Source: Macrobrachium rosenbergii
Taxonomy: Eukaryota; Arthropoda; Malacostraca; Decapoda; Palaemonidae
Direction of reading: 5' to 3'
DNA: 64,000 bases
Assembly: GCF_040412425.1 (NCBI RefSeq)
Contig: NC_089782.1
Location: 24,112,622 to 24,176,621 of the forward strand
In this document: in pieces, positions 47,278 to 58,164 of the stretch
Layout: each line of letters starts with the position of its first letter
Position numbering within the stretch: position 1 is the stretch's first letter
The notes under the pieces: generated by a model
Seen by the model: the letters and a program-made list of their open reading frames with translations, nothing else
What the model was told of the DNA's origin: nothing
Database searches by the model: none
Program-made: the position numbers and the translations under genes

Positions 47278-47565
47278 TGTGGAATATAGAAATCTGACCT
47301 ACCGCCAAGCGCTGGAACCTATGAGGTCATTCAGCGCTGAAACGGAAATTGACAGTGAAAGGTTCGAAAGGTGTAACAGGAGAGCCTCGCAGTTGCACTG
47401 TTAAACAATTATTAGGCGAGGGTGGAAAATACGATGGAAGAGAATATAAATGGAGGTAGAGTAAAAGGAATGAAAGGGGTTGCAGCTGCAAAGAACCTTA
47501 AAAAATGCCCACAGTGCACCGCACGAGGTGCACTGACGACACTACCTCCCTACGGAACCCTGGAT
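47278..47565 (+). mobile_element. Family B interspersed repeat, copy B1
   Basis: Conserved blocks in order: GCCAAGCGCTGGAACCTATG, GAGGTCATTCAGCGCTGAAA, AGTGAAAGGTTCGAAAGGTG, GCGAGGGTGGAAAATACGAT, TAAAAGGAATGAAAGGGGTT, GCACGAGGTGCACTGACGAC. The GGTTCGAAAGG segment resembles a Pol III box B, so a SINE-like origin is possible. No coding frame. Confidence 0.75.
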
Positions 47566-47585
47566 GTGTTGGGTTTGATTAACGC

Positions 47586-47630
47586 CGAGAGAGAGAGAGA
47601 GAGAGTGAGAGAGAGAGAGAGAGAGAGAAG
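47586..47630. repeat. (GA)n microsatellite
   Basis: GA array with one GT interruption, just downstream of B1. Confidence 0.95.
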
Positions 47631-47777
47631 AGGAGGAGTTACACAACCTGGGGTAATGTGCGTTGTCATAAGACCTCCATAAAACTGAGTTATGATCAGC
47701 CGCGAGCTGTTGTCTTTCATGAATAAAATTTATGTTAATTTCGTCGTGAAAACCGCCGCTGCACATCAATTATTTCC

Positions 47778-47778
<1 letters not shown>

Positions 47779-47818
<40 letters not shown>
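47779..47818. repeat. (CT)n microsatellite
   Basis: About 18 CT units. Confidence 0.95.
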
Positions 47819-47924
47819 CTTCAAATGAAACCCAGTGCATGGTTTTACCTCACTTGACAATGGATAATGAAATTCGGTTTCCACGCATCAAATCTGCATA
47901 AACAACATGCTTGCGAACAAACAA

Positions 47925-47961
47925 CAAAGAGAGAGAGACAGAGACAGAGAAATGTACAGTA

Positions 47962-48002
<41 letters not shown>

Positions 48003-48096
48003 ACACAGAGGGGAGAAACACAGATAGAGATACACACAGGGAGAGATATGGAGAGAGAGAGAGAGATACAGAGAGAGAGAGAGAGAGAGAGAGAGC
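47925..48096. repeat. Degenerate (GA)n/(GACA)n field
   Basis: GA arrays interrupted by GACAGAGACAGAG, AACACAGAGG and GATACACACAGG. All frames are low complexity. Confidence 0.9.
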
Positions 48097-48485
48097 TGTG
48101 CAGAACCCGGTATTCTTTCAGCATTAATCTTCTCTGTTTGTTCAATCCGACTGACTTTTTCCCATACACACGTCATGCTGACGTTTCCTCCCTTGAGCAC
48201 TCTCCATCTCCTTCCTCCCTCCCCCGTTTATTATTCCGTTTCTCGTCATTTACAAACACTGTCTTGCTCTTACCTGCCCCGCCGAAAAGCCTCTTCCCAT
48301 CAAACCTACTAAAAAAAGAAAAAAAAAAATAGTGCTCGGTAAAATTTTCTGCACTCATTTTTTCCCCAACAGCTGGCCCTAATACTCTTTCCTTTCCGTC
48401 ATTTTTTTTTATTTTCTCTGTTTTTAAATTCTCTTTCCATTGTTTATATTACCTGTTGGAATGGCCTTCAACCGTTAAGGACTTC
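48097..48485. other. Unassigned T/C-rich sequence
   Basis: No recognisable gene. A run of A's lies near 48310-48330. Confidence 0.5.
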
Positions 48486-48487
48486 AA

Positions 48488-49015
48488 AGAACAATAGCGT
48501 TGTTGATAGTCTAAACTGTTATTTACATGTCAAAATGATAATGCAGTTGACGGAGCAAACGTGCCAGTTCAATAATGCTGCGAATAGTCAATATGAAGTC
48601 AATAATATGATTTGCTGTCAATTCAATAACGTTGTAGAAATAAAAACATTACTGCATGTCAAACAGATAACGTTGTCCAAAGTCAAATTAATAATGTTTC
48701 CAGTTTCTACAGCCAACGTTTTCCTGTCAAACTAAGCGACGCTGTGAGCAGTTTATCATTGCTTCCATGTCAAATCAGTACCGCTGTTGACAGAAAAAGT
48801 TATTGCTTACAAGTCATCAAAGCAATAATGCGGCTGATAGTCAAAACTACTGTTTACTGGGGCTGTCCTGTCGAAATGAGGAACGCTGTAAACCTTTATC
48901 ATTGCTTCAATGTCAAACCACCATCGCTGCTGATAGAAAGTCATTGTGCTTACAGGACAGAGCAATAATGCTGCCAACAGTCAAAACTACTGTTTACTGG
49001 GACTGTTCTATTAGG
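48488..49015. repeat. Degenerate minisatellite with higher-order structure
   Basis: Related units (CAATGTCAAACCACCATCGC, TGATAGTCAAAACTACTGTT, AGCAATAATGCTGCCAACAG) recur about every 60 bp. A pair of higher-order blocks is visible: TCAAAACTACTGTTTACTGG occurs at 48840 and again at 48980. Frames through it are repeat-derived. Confidence 0.8.
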
Positions 49016-50109
49016 CAGAAGAACGCCAGAGGAATCATAAGTAGCGTTCCATTCGGCAGGAAAGTGTACTTAACAACGTTGTCTGAAGGACGACGACTCC
49101 CCACCACCTGAGCACAGCACAGCACAGAACAGAACACGAGGGAGGCGGCGCATATAATCCCCCGCCATTAGGAGCCGAGAACAGTTACGGACAGGATAAT
49201 GGCGCTAATTACAGAGTGCCACCAGCTGCACAAAGAGAACCCCTCCAGAATTCTATTTGCGAGGGGGCCGCGCTTTCCACCGCATAAAAGACAACATCAA
49301 GGGCATTACGACAAAGCCAAATTGGGGCTGAAGCCCCGAAAAAGGCAGACACAAAGCACTGTTGCAACTTCATAAGCAAACAGGAAGACAGAGGATGGGC
49401 GTGTGATTCCGATTTCGTTCCACTGGGAAGATATTCAGGGAATGGAAAAAGTGTATCTGATAATAATAATAACGCAATAATAATAACGCCTGAGCTCCCT
49501 TAACGTTAAGTTACCCTTGCAACACTATAATCGCCCAACAATATCGAGGATTTCAAGCGCTCTCTCTAAATTGTTATTATACTGGAAGTATAAAAAAAAT
49601 ACATTAAAAATAGGCAAATTGCAGTTAGATGGCACACAGTCAACACATTGATTTTCAAAATCAATATGACGGACACACTGAATATCCCCGGCCCTTCCTA
49701 AAAATTTAAAGCTTCAAGATAATGAGGTTCTTAAAATATTGCATTAATATGACTATATAAGAATCCTAACCTGCCCACACGTTGGTGGTAGTAATGTCTA
49801 AAAAAAAAAACAGCGTTTCAGGCCTTGATGGTAATTAGCATCGTCAAAAACATTAAACTCTCAAGAATGTTGGTTTCTTACGAAGGAAACAGTGAAAACT
49901 GTACAGATCTTGATTTCCAGTCATTAGGCTCTGGGCTCTGGAGTGTAAACCTTTCACCAAAATATAGTTCCCGGTGTCTGGCGTCTAATTAACGCTCTGG
50001 AACCACTTGTGAATCCTGCAATTAAATCTAGCTGGTGAGGTGACAGTAAAGCAACTGGCTTTGAACACATGAGGGTAGATTATTGAGAGAGCTCAACCGG
50101 AAAGGGAAG

Positions 50110-50110
<1 letters not shown>
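49016..50110. other. Unassigned mixed sequence
   Basis: Includes CAGCACAGCACAGAACAGAACA near 49112-49135 and a short AATAATAA run near 49460-49490. No gene recognised. Confidence 0.5.

Positions 50111-50144
<34 letters not shown>
50111..50144. repeat. (GA)n microsatellite
   Basis: About 16 GA units. Confidence 0.95.
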
Positions 50145-50146
<2 letters not shown>

Positions 50147-50449
50147 TCTCAAGTTATTTTGCCTTAAAGTGAAAGGTTGTTTTTTTCAGTGAGGTGGCTA
50201 TTCGTTTTGTTCAAAGTCAACAGGTTTTAACGTTGCGGACATGAAGTCTGCCATGGGAACGAACGTTAAAAAATGCGCTGGTTCTCAAAGCATCACACAA
50301 AAATGAATTGTGTGAGGATTTGGCTGCAGCAACGTTCAACCCCGAAACCCATGTTTTTTTTTTTTTTTGGCAAGCACAAAAACAATACCATAAAAGGCTT
50401 AGCTGGACACAGGGATGCAGTTCCCATCTTCAAACGTTCTTAAGTTAAG

Positions 50450-50727
50450 TATATCTTAGTTTAACCAGACCACTGAGCTGATTAACAGCTCTCCTAGGGC
50501 TGGCCCGAAGGATCAGATTTATTTTACGTGGCTAAGAACCAATTGGTTACCTAGCAACGGGACCTACAGCTTATTGTGGAATCCGAACCACATTTTAGCG
50601 AGAAATGAATTTCTATCACCAGAAATAAATTCCTCATATTCTTCACTGGCCGGTCGGAGATTCGAACTCGCGGCCAGCAGGGTGCTAGCTGAGAACGGAA
50701 CCCGCTCGGCCACCGAAGAACACAAGT
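50450..50727 (-). mobile_element. tRNA-derived SINE, copy S2 (best preserved head)
   Basis: On the minus strand the head reads GGTGGCCGAGCGGGTTCC (box A TGGCCGAGCGG, as in Ser/Leu tRNAs), then CTAGCACCCTGCTGGCC, then GCGAGTTCGAATCTCCGACC (box B). The body matches S1, S3 and S4 and the end is AAGATATACTTAAC. A target-site duplication is not clear by eye. This copy shows best that the family derives from a tRNA gene. Confidence 0.9.
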
Positions 50728-50740
50728 CATCAGAAGTAAT

Positions 50741-50862
50741 TAATTATATTTCAGTTCTTGTATAATTCATTCATCATTTCTCTCTTGATATTTCGCGCTT
50801 GGCTGGTTTCCCGTACTACTGTTGGCAAAACTAAGCTCAAAATAAATTTCTCCTTCCGTAAA
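50741..50862 (+). repeat. Dispersed repeat D, copy D1
   Basis: About 120 bp shared with 53055-53176. It includes TTGGCTGGTTTCCCGT, TACTGTTGGCAAAACTAAGC, TCAAAATAAAT and TCTCCTTCCGTA. It starts right after SINE S2. Class unknown. Confidence 0.85.
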
Positions 50863-51153
50863 AAGGTTCATCGTGGAACAAAATTAAATAAGTAAAAACC
50901 AAATCACGCTCTAAGTATTTTTACTTTCCATAAAAAGGTCCATCGGGGAAAAAAATCAAATTAATAAAAATATCCACAGTTACCCAAATACCACACGACG
51001 CATCTTCGGATAATCTCCGATGCAAGAGATTCGGATCTTGTCCAAAGTTACTTCGTTAAGGCAGGGCGTCCAGGTACAAAGGACCCTCCGAAGCAAAGAG
51101 ATAGGGAAGAGATGCTTCCTCGATACAAAGGACGTCTCCCCCAGACAGACTTC

Positions 51154-51168
51154 GCGAGATATCTCGCC
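51154..51168. repeat. Short palindrome
   Basis: CGAGATATCTCG inside TCGCGAGATATCTCGCCGCG. Nothing else is recognised between 50863 and 51474. Confidence 0.5.
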
Positions 51169-51474
51169 GCGAAGGGATATCAAAAGGCTGAGACGAGCGA
51201 AGCCGGCGCTCCGCGAAGTGGAGAGAGAAGGAAAAATAGGTGTATGAAGTATGAGATGAAATGATAAAGAAAAGTATTTGCTCGCGGTTGATTTTTCAAC
51301 GTCTGTTTTCGAATCCACTGGCGGTCCTGTAAAAACACTTCATGTATATAGGATCAATACGGAGACGCTGAGGAGAATATTAGTTTACTTGAGACAGACT
51401 TTTCAAGCGGTTACGTATCTAATCTAAGTAAGAATGCTTTCAAACACTGACGATGATACAAAGCAAATAAAACA

Positions 51475-52137
51475 TGCGCCAATGTTTCTTTGGCGCAATC
51501 GAGTTTTCTGTACAGCGTATAATCAAGGCCACCGAAAATGGATCTATCTTTCGGCGGTCTCGGTATAATGCTGTATAACCACGGACCGGTGGGTGCCTAT
51601 CCTATATCGTTGCCAGAAGCACGATTATGGCTAACTTTAACCTTAAATAAAATAAAAACAACTGAGGCTAGAGGGCTGCAATTTGTTTATGTTTGATGAT
51701 TGGAGGGTGGATTATCAACATACCAATTTGCAGCGCTCTAGCCTCTGTAGTTTTCAAGATCTGAGGGCGGACAGAAAAAGTGTAGACAGAGAAAAATGCG
51801 GACAAAAAAAAAAGTATATCTTAGTTTAAACAGACCACTGAGCTGATTAACAGCCCTCCTAGGGCTGGCCCGAAGGATTAGATTTATCTTACGTGGCTAA
51901 GAACCAATTGGTAACATAGCAACGGGACCTACAGCTTATTGTGGAATCAGAACCACATTATAGCGAGAAATGAATTTCTATCACCAGAAATTAATTCCTC
52001 TTATTCTTCATTGGCCGGTCGGAGATTCGAACTCGCGGCCAGCAGAGTGCTAGCTGAAAAAAAAAATGCGGACAGAATAAAGCGCGGGCAGACAGACAAA
52101 GCCGGCACAATAGTTTTCTTTTACAGAAAACTAAAAA
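51475..52137 (+). mobile_element. Family A repeat, copy A4, interrupted by a SINE
   Basis: The first part (51475-51804) carries the TGCGCC hairpin, AATCAAGGCCACCGAA block and palindrome. The last part (52062-52137) carries the GCGGGCAGACAGACAAAGCC tail and end. SINE S3 lies between them, in opposite orientation, flanked by a duplicated AAAAATGCGGACA taken from the family A tail. Confidence 0.9.
51805..52061 (-). mobile_element. tRNA-derived SINE, copy S3, nested in A4, 5'-truncated
   Basis: Minus-strand element that starts within the head at TCAGCTAGCACTCTGCTGGC (box A lost), keeps box B (GAGTTCGAATCTCC) and the body, and ends AAGATATACTTTTTTTTT. A perfect 13 bp duplication, AAAAATGCGGACA, flanks it at 51792-51804 and 52062-52074. 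The loss of the 5' end with an intact duplication fits incomplete reverse transcription during insertion. Confidence 0.92.
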
Positions 52138-52890
52138 TGTGCTGAAAAATAATAATGCATTACAAAAATTCAAACGTAAATCAAACGTGAGAAAATTCAA
52201 TATGGCTTAACTCCTCAAATCGTACCTACACCCGGATGAGTTCATGAATTCATGTTGTTTGAGAAAAATTCTTACTCACCAACAAACAAGGAAAGTTCAA
52301 ACTAAAAAAAAACCATGCACTCTAAAATGCATTGAAATAAATAGATGCAAAAATATGGCAAAAGTAAAACAGGAAAGAAATTCATTCAAAATTTGCCGTA
52401 AAGGTAAAATAATGAAAAATAAAAATACCATGATAAAACTCACTCAAAAACTTCGTCGAAAGAACAAACGACAAAAATGGACTTAAGGCAAGAACGCAGT
52501 TCAAAGAAAATCCACAAAAAAAAAAAAAAAAAAAAAAAATCACAAAGCAGACTGACTGCACTAAAAATGCAAACAAAAACAAAATAAAAAAAAAACAATT
52601 CATAGCAAAATTAATAAGCCGAACGTATAAAATACCTCCGCTCGGCCGGCTGCGTAATTCTTCAAAATGCGCACGCGAATATTATTCATTAATTTTGAAG
52701 GCCGCTGTCACATTACACATTATACTGCACCGGTAGGCAGGACACGGCAATATTAGATTCAGAGATATTTAATGGTCCCGTTTTATGTAATGGAAATTTC
52801 ATTGGAATAAACTTAATCTTCCGCTGCGCATTATTTTAGCCAAATTGTCCGGAGGGTACGGTCGCTAAAGGAACGCCAAATAAAATAATG
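52138..52890. other. A-rich unassigned sequence
   Basis: An A23-like run at about 52516-52540. Lys/Asn-rich and Phe-rich frames result from composition. No gene recognised. Confidence 0.5.
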
Positions 52891-52891
52891 G

Positions 52892-53176
<285 letters not shown>

Positions 53177-53194
53177 ATAAATAAACAAATTTCT

Positions 53195-53199
53195 ATATA

Positions 53200-53262
<63 letters not shown>
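53195..53262. repeat. (TA)n microsatellite
   Basis: About 32 TA units after D2. Confidence 0.95.
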
Positions 53263-53264
<2 letters not shown>

Positions 53265-53625
53265 TATATACACTTACACATATAGGCCCTATACAAATTA
53301 CACAAATTATACACATCAGTGTATGGAGGTATACATATTTTGCTGTATATATGTATCCACCTATCCAAAGACTATCTACACATCCATCTAAGCATGCCAT
53401 AAAGCAGATGTATCCGTACGTAATCAGGCAAATTCTATTTGTCTCTGCAGACGATTATACAGACTTCTACAAGCTTTGTTCTAGTATTAATGTTTACACT
53501 TCTCCATAAGAATCCTTTACATTCACTGACTTGATTGCTGGATAGTCCGTACCTTGCCTATGACAAGCAAAGTGTCTAAATGTATGGACAGCATTAGATG
53601 ATGATGACTCTCCCATCCCCCTAAT

Positions 53626-53664
53626 CATCATCATTATCATCATCATCATCATCATCATTATTAT
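53626..53664. repeat. (ATC)n microsatellite
   Basis: About 12 ATC/ATT units. The opposite-strand poly-Met frame is an artefact. Confidence 0.9.
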
Positions 53665-53719
53665 TGATGTCACTAGCATTACTCCATACTCACGCGAAGC
53701 GGTACTAAAAATATTACTC

Positions 53720-53919
53720 TACTCAAGTCCAAGAGAAAGAGGTCCGCTCACTACCCCAAAATCCGCCAAGTAGGCGGAGCTTTGTCTACCTCCTTATTGC
53801 GTCAGCAGGTGACTTGCGTAATGAGCAGGTACCTCTAAGATACGTCATCGCCTACGTAGTTACCCCAGGTGGGAGGCGACCCCACCCAATTGGGTAGACC
53901 TTGTCTCTCTTGGCCTTGA
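53720..53919 (-). repeat. Dispersed repeat C, copy C2
   Basis: Reverse-complement match to 36634-36782: TACCTCCTTATTGCGTCAGC + AGGTGA, CTAAGATACGTCATCGCC, AGACCTTGTCTCTCTTGGCC. This copy has extra sequence (AATCCGCCAAGTAGGCGGAG) absent or lost in C1, itself a small inverted repeat (TCCGCC/GGCGGA). Confidence 0.75.
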
Positions 53920-54537
53920 CTCTACTGGAACTTGGTTTCGGAACCTTCGAAAATATCCAGACAACGGCTTAGGAAATAGCAATACAACAAGACTCGAACG
54001 AGGAAACAAACAGTTCCTGACCATGCAGTACAGGCAAAACCCCCCACCCCAAACCCCACCACCCCACCCTTTTCTGCAACCAGAGCATCAAGAAATGCTG
54101 CCAAAACTCCTGTGAAGCTTTTTCTACCGAGGACAAAATATTCGGCAAAAATAAGAGTGTGAACTTAGCAGAATTCCTTCCGCAAGCTAGAATTAATCTA
54201 ATTAAATATTAATCTTACTAACATTGAAAATGCATGCTGCACGTAATATCATTCTCGCGACCATAACAGCACAGCCTCTGTGAGGTTACATTGCGTTCCC
54301 CTTTTGTCTAGCTCCGCATGCTGTTTATTTACAGCGACGAAATACGACCATTCACCTTTAAACCGACGGCATAACCAGTACACTGTACCCAAGCATGAAA
54401 ACTAGCCTTTACAAAGACTGATCAAAGAAAAGTTTCGCTAAACACAAAACCCGCTCAGCGAGGCTTTGGTGTATCGTTGTGTAACAAGCGAAACAGACAG
54501 TGGATATAGTGTGTGTGATATAAGATAAAGATTTAAT

Positions 54538-54792
54538 ATGTCAAGATTTCCTTTAAAATCAGGAATAAGTAGTTATCAGAACCGCTTCGGCAATTTCAAA
54601 ATGTTATTAAATGAATATTGTTTTAACCATAAAATTCCCCCTCCTTCTAAAAAGGGCAGACCCTTATGCTTGAAATGTTACAAAGCCTTTAGCAAAAGAC
54701 AGCCATTACCTCCAAACAACTGTCATGTGAAAGATGATGTGACGAGTGAAAATGAGAGACAGAAGAGAGAGAGGGAGACTAAAGTTTTGTAA
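54538..54792 (+). CDS. Small ORF with Cys/His zinc-binding-like pattern (84 aa)
   Basis: This is the most protein-like frame in the window that is not explained by a repeat, at least up to residue 65. It has Cys28-x2-His31, a Pro/Lys-rich linker, then Cys44-x2-Cys47 in LCLKCYKAFSKRQPLPP, which could bind one zinc ion. Codon composition is balanced and the basic/aromatic pattern is plausible for a nucleic-acid-binding segment. The last 20 residues (Arg/Glu rich) run into GA-like sequence. It could be a lone exon, a transposon-derived fragment or chance. No family recognised. Confidence 0.3.
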   Translation: MSRFPLKSGISSYQNRFGNFKMLLNEYCFNHKIPPPSKKGRPLCLKCYKAFSKRQPLPPNNCHVKDDVTSENERQKRERETKVL

Positions 54793-54884
54793 ACAAACCT
54801 CAAGTGTTGAGCTGTGGAGGGACCGAGGTTAAAGATTTGCAAACATGCCATATACATAGAACATGAGCGAGAGAGGGGGGAGGA

Positions 54885-54887
<3 letters not shown>

Positions 54888-54953
<66 letters not shown>
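54888..54953. repeat. (GA)n microsatellite
   Basis: About 28 GA units with a GGAG slip near the end. Confidence 0.95.
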
Positions 54954-55295
54954 ATTCTTATCATGCCAAAGAATTCACATTTCTGCAAACTGATGGGTAA
55001 TAAATTAATTATATAAACTTAATCGGTTTCCTCCCACAACAAAGGTAACAACAACCATATTAAACGCCGGTAGTGCCTGGACCATCCAAATACAAATGTA
55101 AAAAAAAAACAAGTCGAAATTAATATCACTTCCGTTAACAACGTCCTATGCAAGCGTTTTTCGCTCTGTCGCCACTCTATGCAACTCTCCGTTATTTCCA
55201 CTTCGTTTCCCTACCAGGAAAAGGGGGATTCTCCCCCCCCCAATTTAAAAGAAAGGACCGAACTCAAAAGTCTATTTGCTAACACACCGTCTAAT

Positions 55296-55297
<2 letters not shown>

Positions 55298-55357
<60 letters not shown>

Positions 55358-55412
55358 CAAACACTTAGAGGCACACGCACGCCATATCGTTCGGGTCCTA
55401 TGAATTTCAAGC

Positions 55413-55476
<64 letters not shown>
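55298..55476. repeat. Two (CT)n arrays
   Basis: CT arrays at 55298-55351 and 55414-55475 with an unrelated-looking spacer. Confidence 0.95.
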
Positions 55477-55477
<1 letters not shown>

Positions 55478-55614
55478 ACACAATACCTGGCAAAGTTTAA
55501 TCAACTACAATTCCTCAACCAATGATTAATTCTGAACAACGTTAAAGAAATCGAAAAGCTTATCTTGAAGTAGCGCGTTATCTTCTGTTACACAGACACT
55601 CTTTAAAACTTCAC

Positions 55615-55615
<1 letters not shown>

Positions 55616-55666
<51 letters not shown>

Positions 55667-55672
55667 TAATCA
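55616..55672. repeat. (AAT)n microsatellite
   Basis: About 17 AAT units with a GATAAT end. Confidence 0.95.
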
Positions 55673-55982
55673 TAAGGCAGAAGATACTAATAAAGACATC
55701 ATAATAACAGCATCGAAAACTACAACATCGAAAGCAAAAGCAAAAAATAAAATTCATTAAAAAAACAGCGAGCAATTAATGGTCACACATCAAGTGCTTG
55801 AACATCATCAGGTCTGTAAAACCAACATAGTTTGTAGCCGTTCTTTTTTTCTATTATTATTTTTTCTTTTTTACGGCACAAAAGCAGTTTCGAAAAAGAA
55901 CACATTTCATGAGTGACATTCAATTTAAAGAGGAAGCCACGTTCTGGACAAAGCCCGGAGTCCACTCAGGATATCAAAAGCG

Positions 55983-56056
55983 AGGAGGAGGAGGAGGAGG
56001 AGGAGGAGGAGGAGGAGGAGGAGGAGGAGGAGGAGGAGGAGGAGGAGGAGGGGAGG
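55983..56056. repeat. (GGA)n array
   Basis: About 22 GGA units, an uninterrupted purine tract. The poly-Glu frame (55913-56191) follows from it. Confidence 0.95.
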
Positions 56057-56414
56057 CGGTACAAAGGTAACGCTTGTTCTCTACTACTAACATCAATGGC
56101 CGGGACAAAATGGAGTTCCTGGATATTCCGTTCTTCTGGTTATGCAGTCTGGTTAGTCAGGCAGTGCCTAGCCGGTCAGTCCGTGGCTTAGGGGGTCTAC
56201 TGTCGAATTTCGGTAAAGGATGCTCGTTGCCGTGAACGTCTACAGTATGCCTTGGGCGCAAAGAATGAAGGGAGAGAGAGATAATATCCAGGTGTGTTGA
56301 ACTCGGCTCTCATCATTAAAAATCATAATTGGTTAACATGTTCTGCCTCAGTACAATATGTGTACAATAAAAATTACATTTCTCGAGGACGAAAAGAATG
56401 CGTGTTGGAACAGA

Positions 56415-56489
56415 GATCTAATCAGACTCAGATTTACACACACACACATACACACACATATATATAGTGTGAATCTGAGTCAGTTAGAT
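56415..56489. repeat. Palindrome with (CA)n/(TA)n loop
   Basis: ATCTAATCAGACTCAGATT (56416-56434) pairs with AATCTGAGTCAGTTAGAT (56472-56489). The loop contains ACACACACATACACACACAT and TATATA. Confidence 0.85.
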
Positions 56490-56525
56490 ATTATATATAC
56501 TATATAATACACATAAATATTATAT

Positions 56526-56535
<10 letters not shown>

Positions 56536-56587
<52 letters not shown>

Positions 56588-56612
56588 CGATGTGACATAT
56601 ATATATATATAG
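56536..56612. repeat. (TA)n microsatellite
   Basis: TA arrays at 56538-56582 and 56598-56611 with an ACGATGTGACA interruption. Confidence 0.95.
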
Positions 56613-56853
56613 CGTAAAGACAAAATTGAAGCACTAAGGGTTATTAAAAAAGTTCTCGGCCTCCTGTCCATAAATAAAATCAGTAAATAAAACATTTTAA
56701 AGTAACAGCTTCTAGAACTACACGCATAATTATACACAAGATAATCACCTGTTTGCCAGGCCCTTTTGAAAAATTACAATTTTCAAGGAGTCTCAAAACG
56801 AAAAAATAAACGGCTTTTGTGATTAAGAATCTGAAACTGAAGTGTATGACCTT

Positions 56854-57180
56854 ATGAGAATCACTGAAGACAATGCCAACACATTGCTGAGGTCTTCCTG
56901 TTCTACTATAAATAAAAGGGTAGCGGAATTCCAGCAAGGCAGGGTCAACACAAAAGATGACTCTCAATCGAGACCCCCCAAAACAAACCACTGACGAACA
57001 AATGGTTGCCATCCATTGCACAGATATGGATGGCAAATGTCTGGCTGTCCAACAGATGCAAAGAGACCACAGATATATTGCTGGCGCAGTGTAACCTATT
57101 TTGAGTGACGTCTTGGGGACGAGAACCTTGCTTGCACGGTGGGTATCACAAATGTTGAACACTGGAACTGTAATAGAAGC
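56854..57180 (+). pseudogene. Mariner-like (Tc1/mariner) transposase N-terminal relic
   Basis: From ATG at 56854 the plus strand reads MRITEDNANTLLRSS... then VAEFQQGR and DDSQSRPPKT, which follow the mariner DNA-binding region (helix-turn-helix, then a QxGR...DD.RSGRP-type linker). A +1 frameshift lies near 56990, where TDEQMVAIH resumes the family pattern. A stop at 57092-57094 comes before PILSDVLGTRTLLARWVSQM, like the ILTD.LGMRKL.ARWVP.ML segment. The catalytic DDD region is absent; family B2 begins about 40 bp later. A longer frame on the opposite strand is its shadow. Confidence 0.75.
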
Positions 57181-57218
57181 TGACTAGAATGGAAACTTCC
57201 TGGACACTTTTGGAGTTG

Positions 57219-57462
57219 GGATATAAAATTTAGGCCAAAGGCCAAGCGGTAGGACTTATGAGGTCATCCAGCGCTGAAAATAAGGCTGAAATAATCGTCA
57301 AAAGAGGGTGGAAAGTAAGATGGAAGAAAGAATAAAAACAGAGGTATGGTAAAAGGAATGAAAGGGGTTGCAGCTAGGGGCCGAAGGGACGCTGCAAAGA
57401 ACCTCAAGTAATGCCTACAGTGCACTGCACGAGGTGCACTGATGACACAAAGCTCTTACGAA
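57219..57462 (+). mobile_element. Family B interspersed repeat, copy B2
   Basis: TTAGGCCAAAGGCCAAGCGG, TGAGGTCATCCAGCGCTGAA, AAAGGAATGAAAGGGGTTGC, GGGGCCGAAGGGACGCTGCA, GCACGAGGTGCACTGATGAC. It lacks the GGTTCGAAAGG segment of B1 (internal deletion). Confidence 0.8.
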
Positions 57463-57499
57463 TTGGAAACACTTTTGACACGCTGTTATTATTATTAGA

Positions 57500-57755
57500 T
57501 TTATGAAAATTTGGTTATAGAGCCATGCACTGGGGCATTTGTAGACATCTAGTGCTTAAGAAGGTGGAAAGAGGGAGTGAGAGTGGCAGGACAGCAAGCT
57601 GGAAGAATGGAAACAAGAATGGAGGTAAAGTAAAAGGCTAAAAAGTGGGTGCAGCCCGGGGCCGAAGGGACGATGCAAACAACCTTTAGTAATGCCTACA
57701 GTATATCACGTGAGGTGCACTGACGGCACCAAACACCCCCACCCCTACAACGAGG
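57500..57755 (+). mobile_element. Family B interspersed repeat, copy B3 (diverged)
   Basis: The 5' part is diverged (GCCATGCACTGGGGCATTTG). The 3' part keeps GGGGCCGAAGGGACGATGCA, GTAATGCCTACAGTATATCA and GTGAGGTGCACTGACGGCAC. It lies head-to-tail about 40 bp after B2. Confidence 0.7.
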
Positions 57756-58110
57756 GTGATGTTATTATCGTTGTTGATTAAGCTGGTCTTATGCCAACAT
57801 GGGATCCGATTTCTGAAGCAATCTCTAAATAAACAATTTCAGCAGGAGATTAGTATACCGCAGGATGAAAAATGGATTCACTACAAGAAGCCTTACCAAA
57901 ATTGTTGGAAAATTATTGTTTTCTCTCAACAAAAACATCATGACCCAGCCGTGTCCTTTAAATACACATTAGTGTATCAACAATAAATAAATCGCGAAAT
58001 AAAATATCTTTGATCTAGATTCGGATTCACGCAAACATGTAATCAACTGTTTCCTGGAATATCATTTAACAAAATTCCCTAAAAAAAATCACGAGCCTTC
58101 CCCTCATACT
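57756..58110. other. Unassigned sequence
   Basis: Starts with TGATTAAGCTGGTCTTATGC, whose reverse complement resembles GCATAAGCCCAGCTTAACC at 61388-61406. No gene recognised. Confidence 0.45.
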
Positions 58111-58114
58111 GTTA

Positions 58115-58164
58115 ACATACACACACACACACACTCACTCACACACACACACACACACACACGT
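58115..58164. repeat. (CA)n microsatellite
   Basis: CA array with CTCACTCA interruption. Confidence 0.95.

Noticed and set aside
50690..50727. Functional tRNA gene at the SINE head
   Set aside because: Box A and box B are present but the acceptor and anticodon stems do not pair properly and the sequence continues into the SINE body.
56680..57162. 160-codon minus-strand frame
   Set aside because: Shadow of the plus-strand mariner-like relic, whose translation matches a known family pattern while the minus strand does not.
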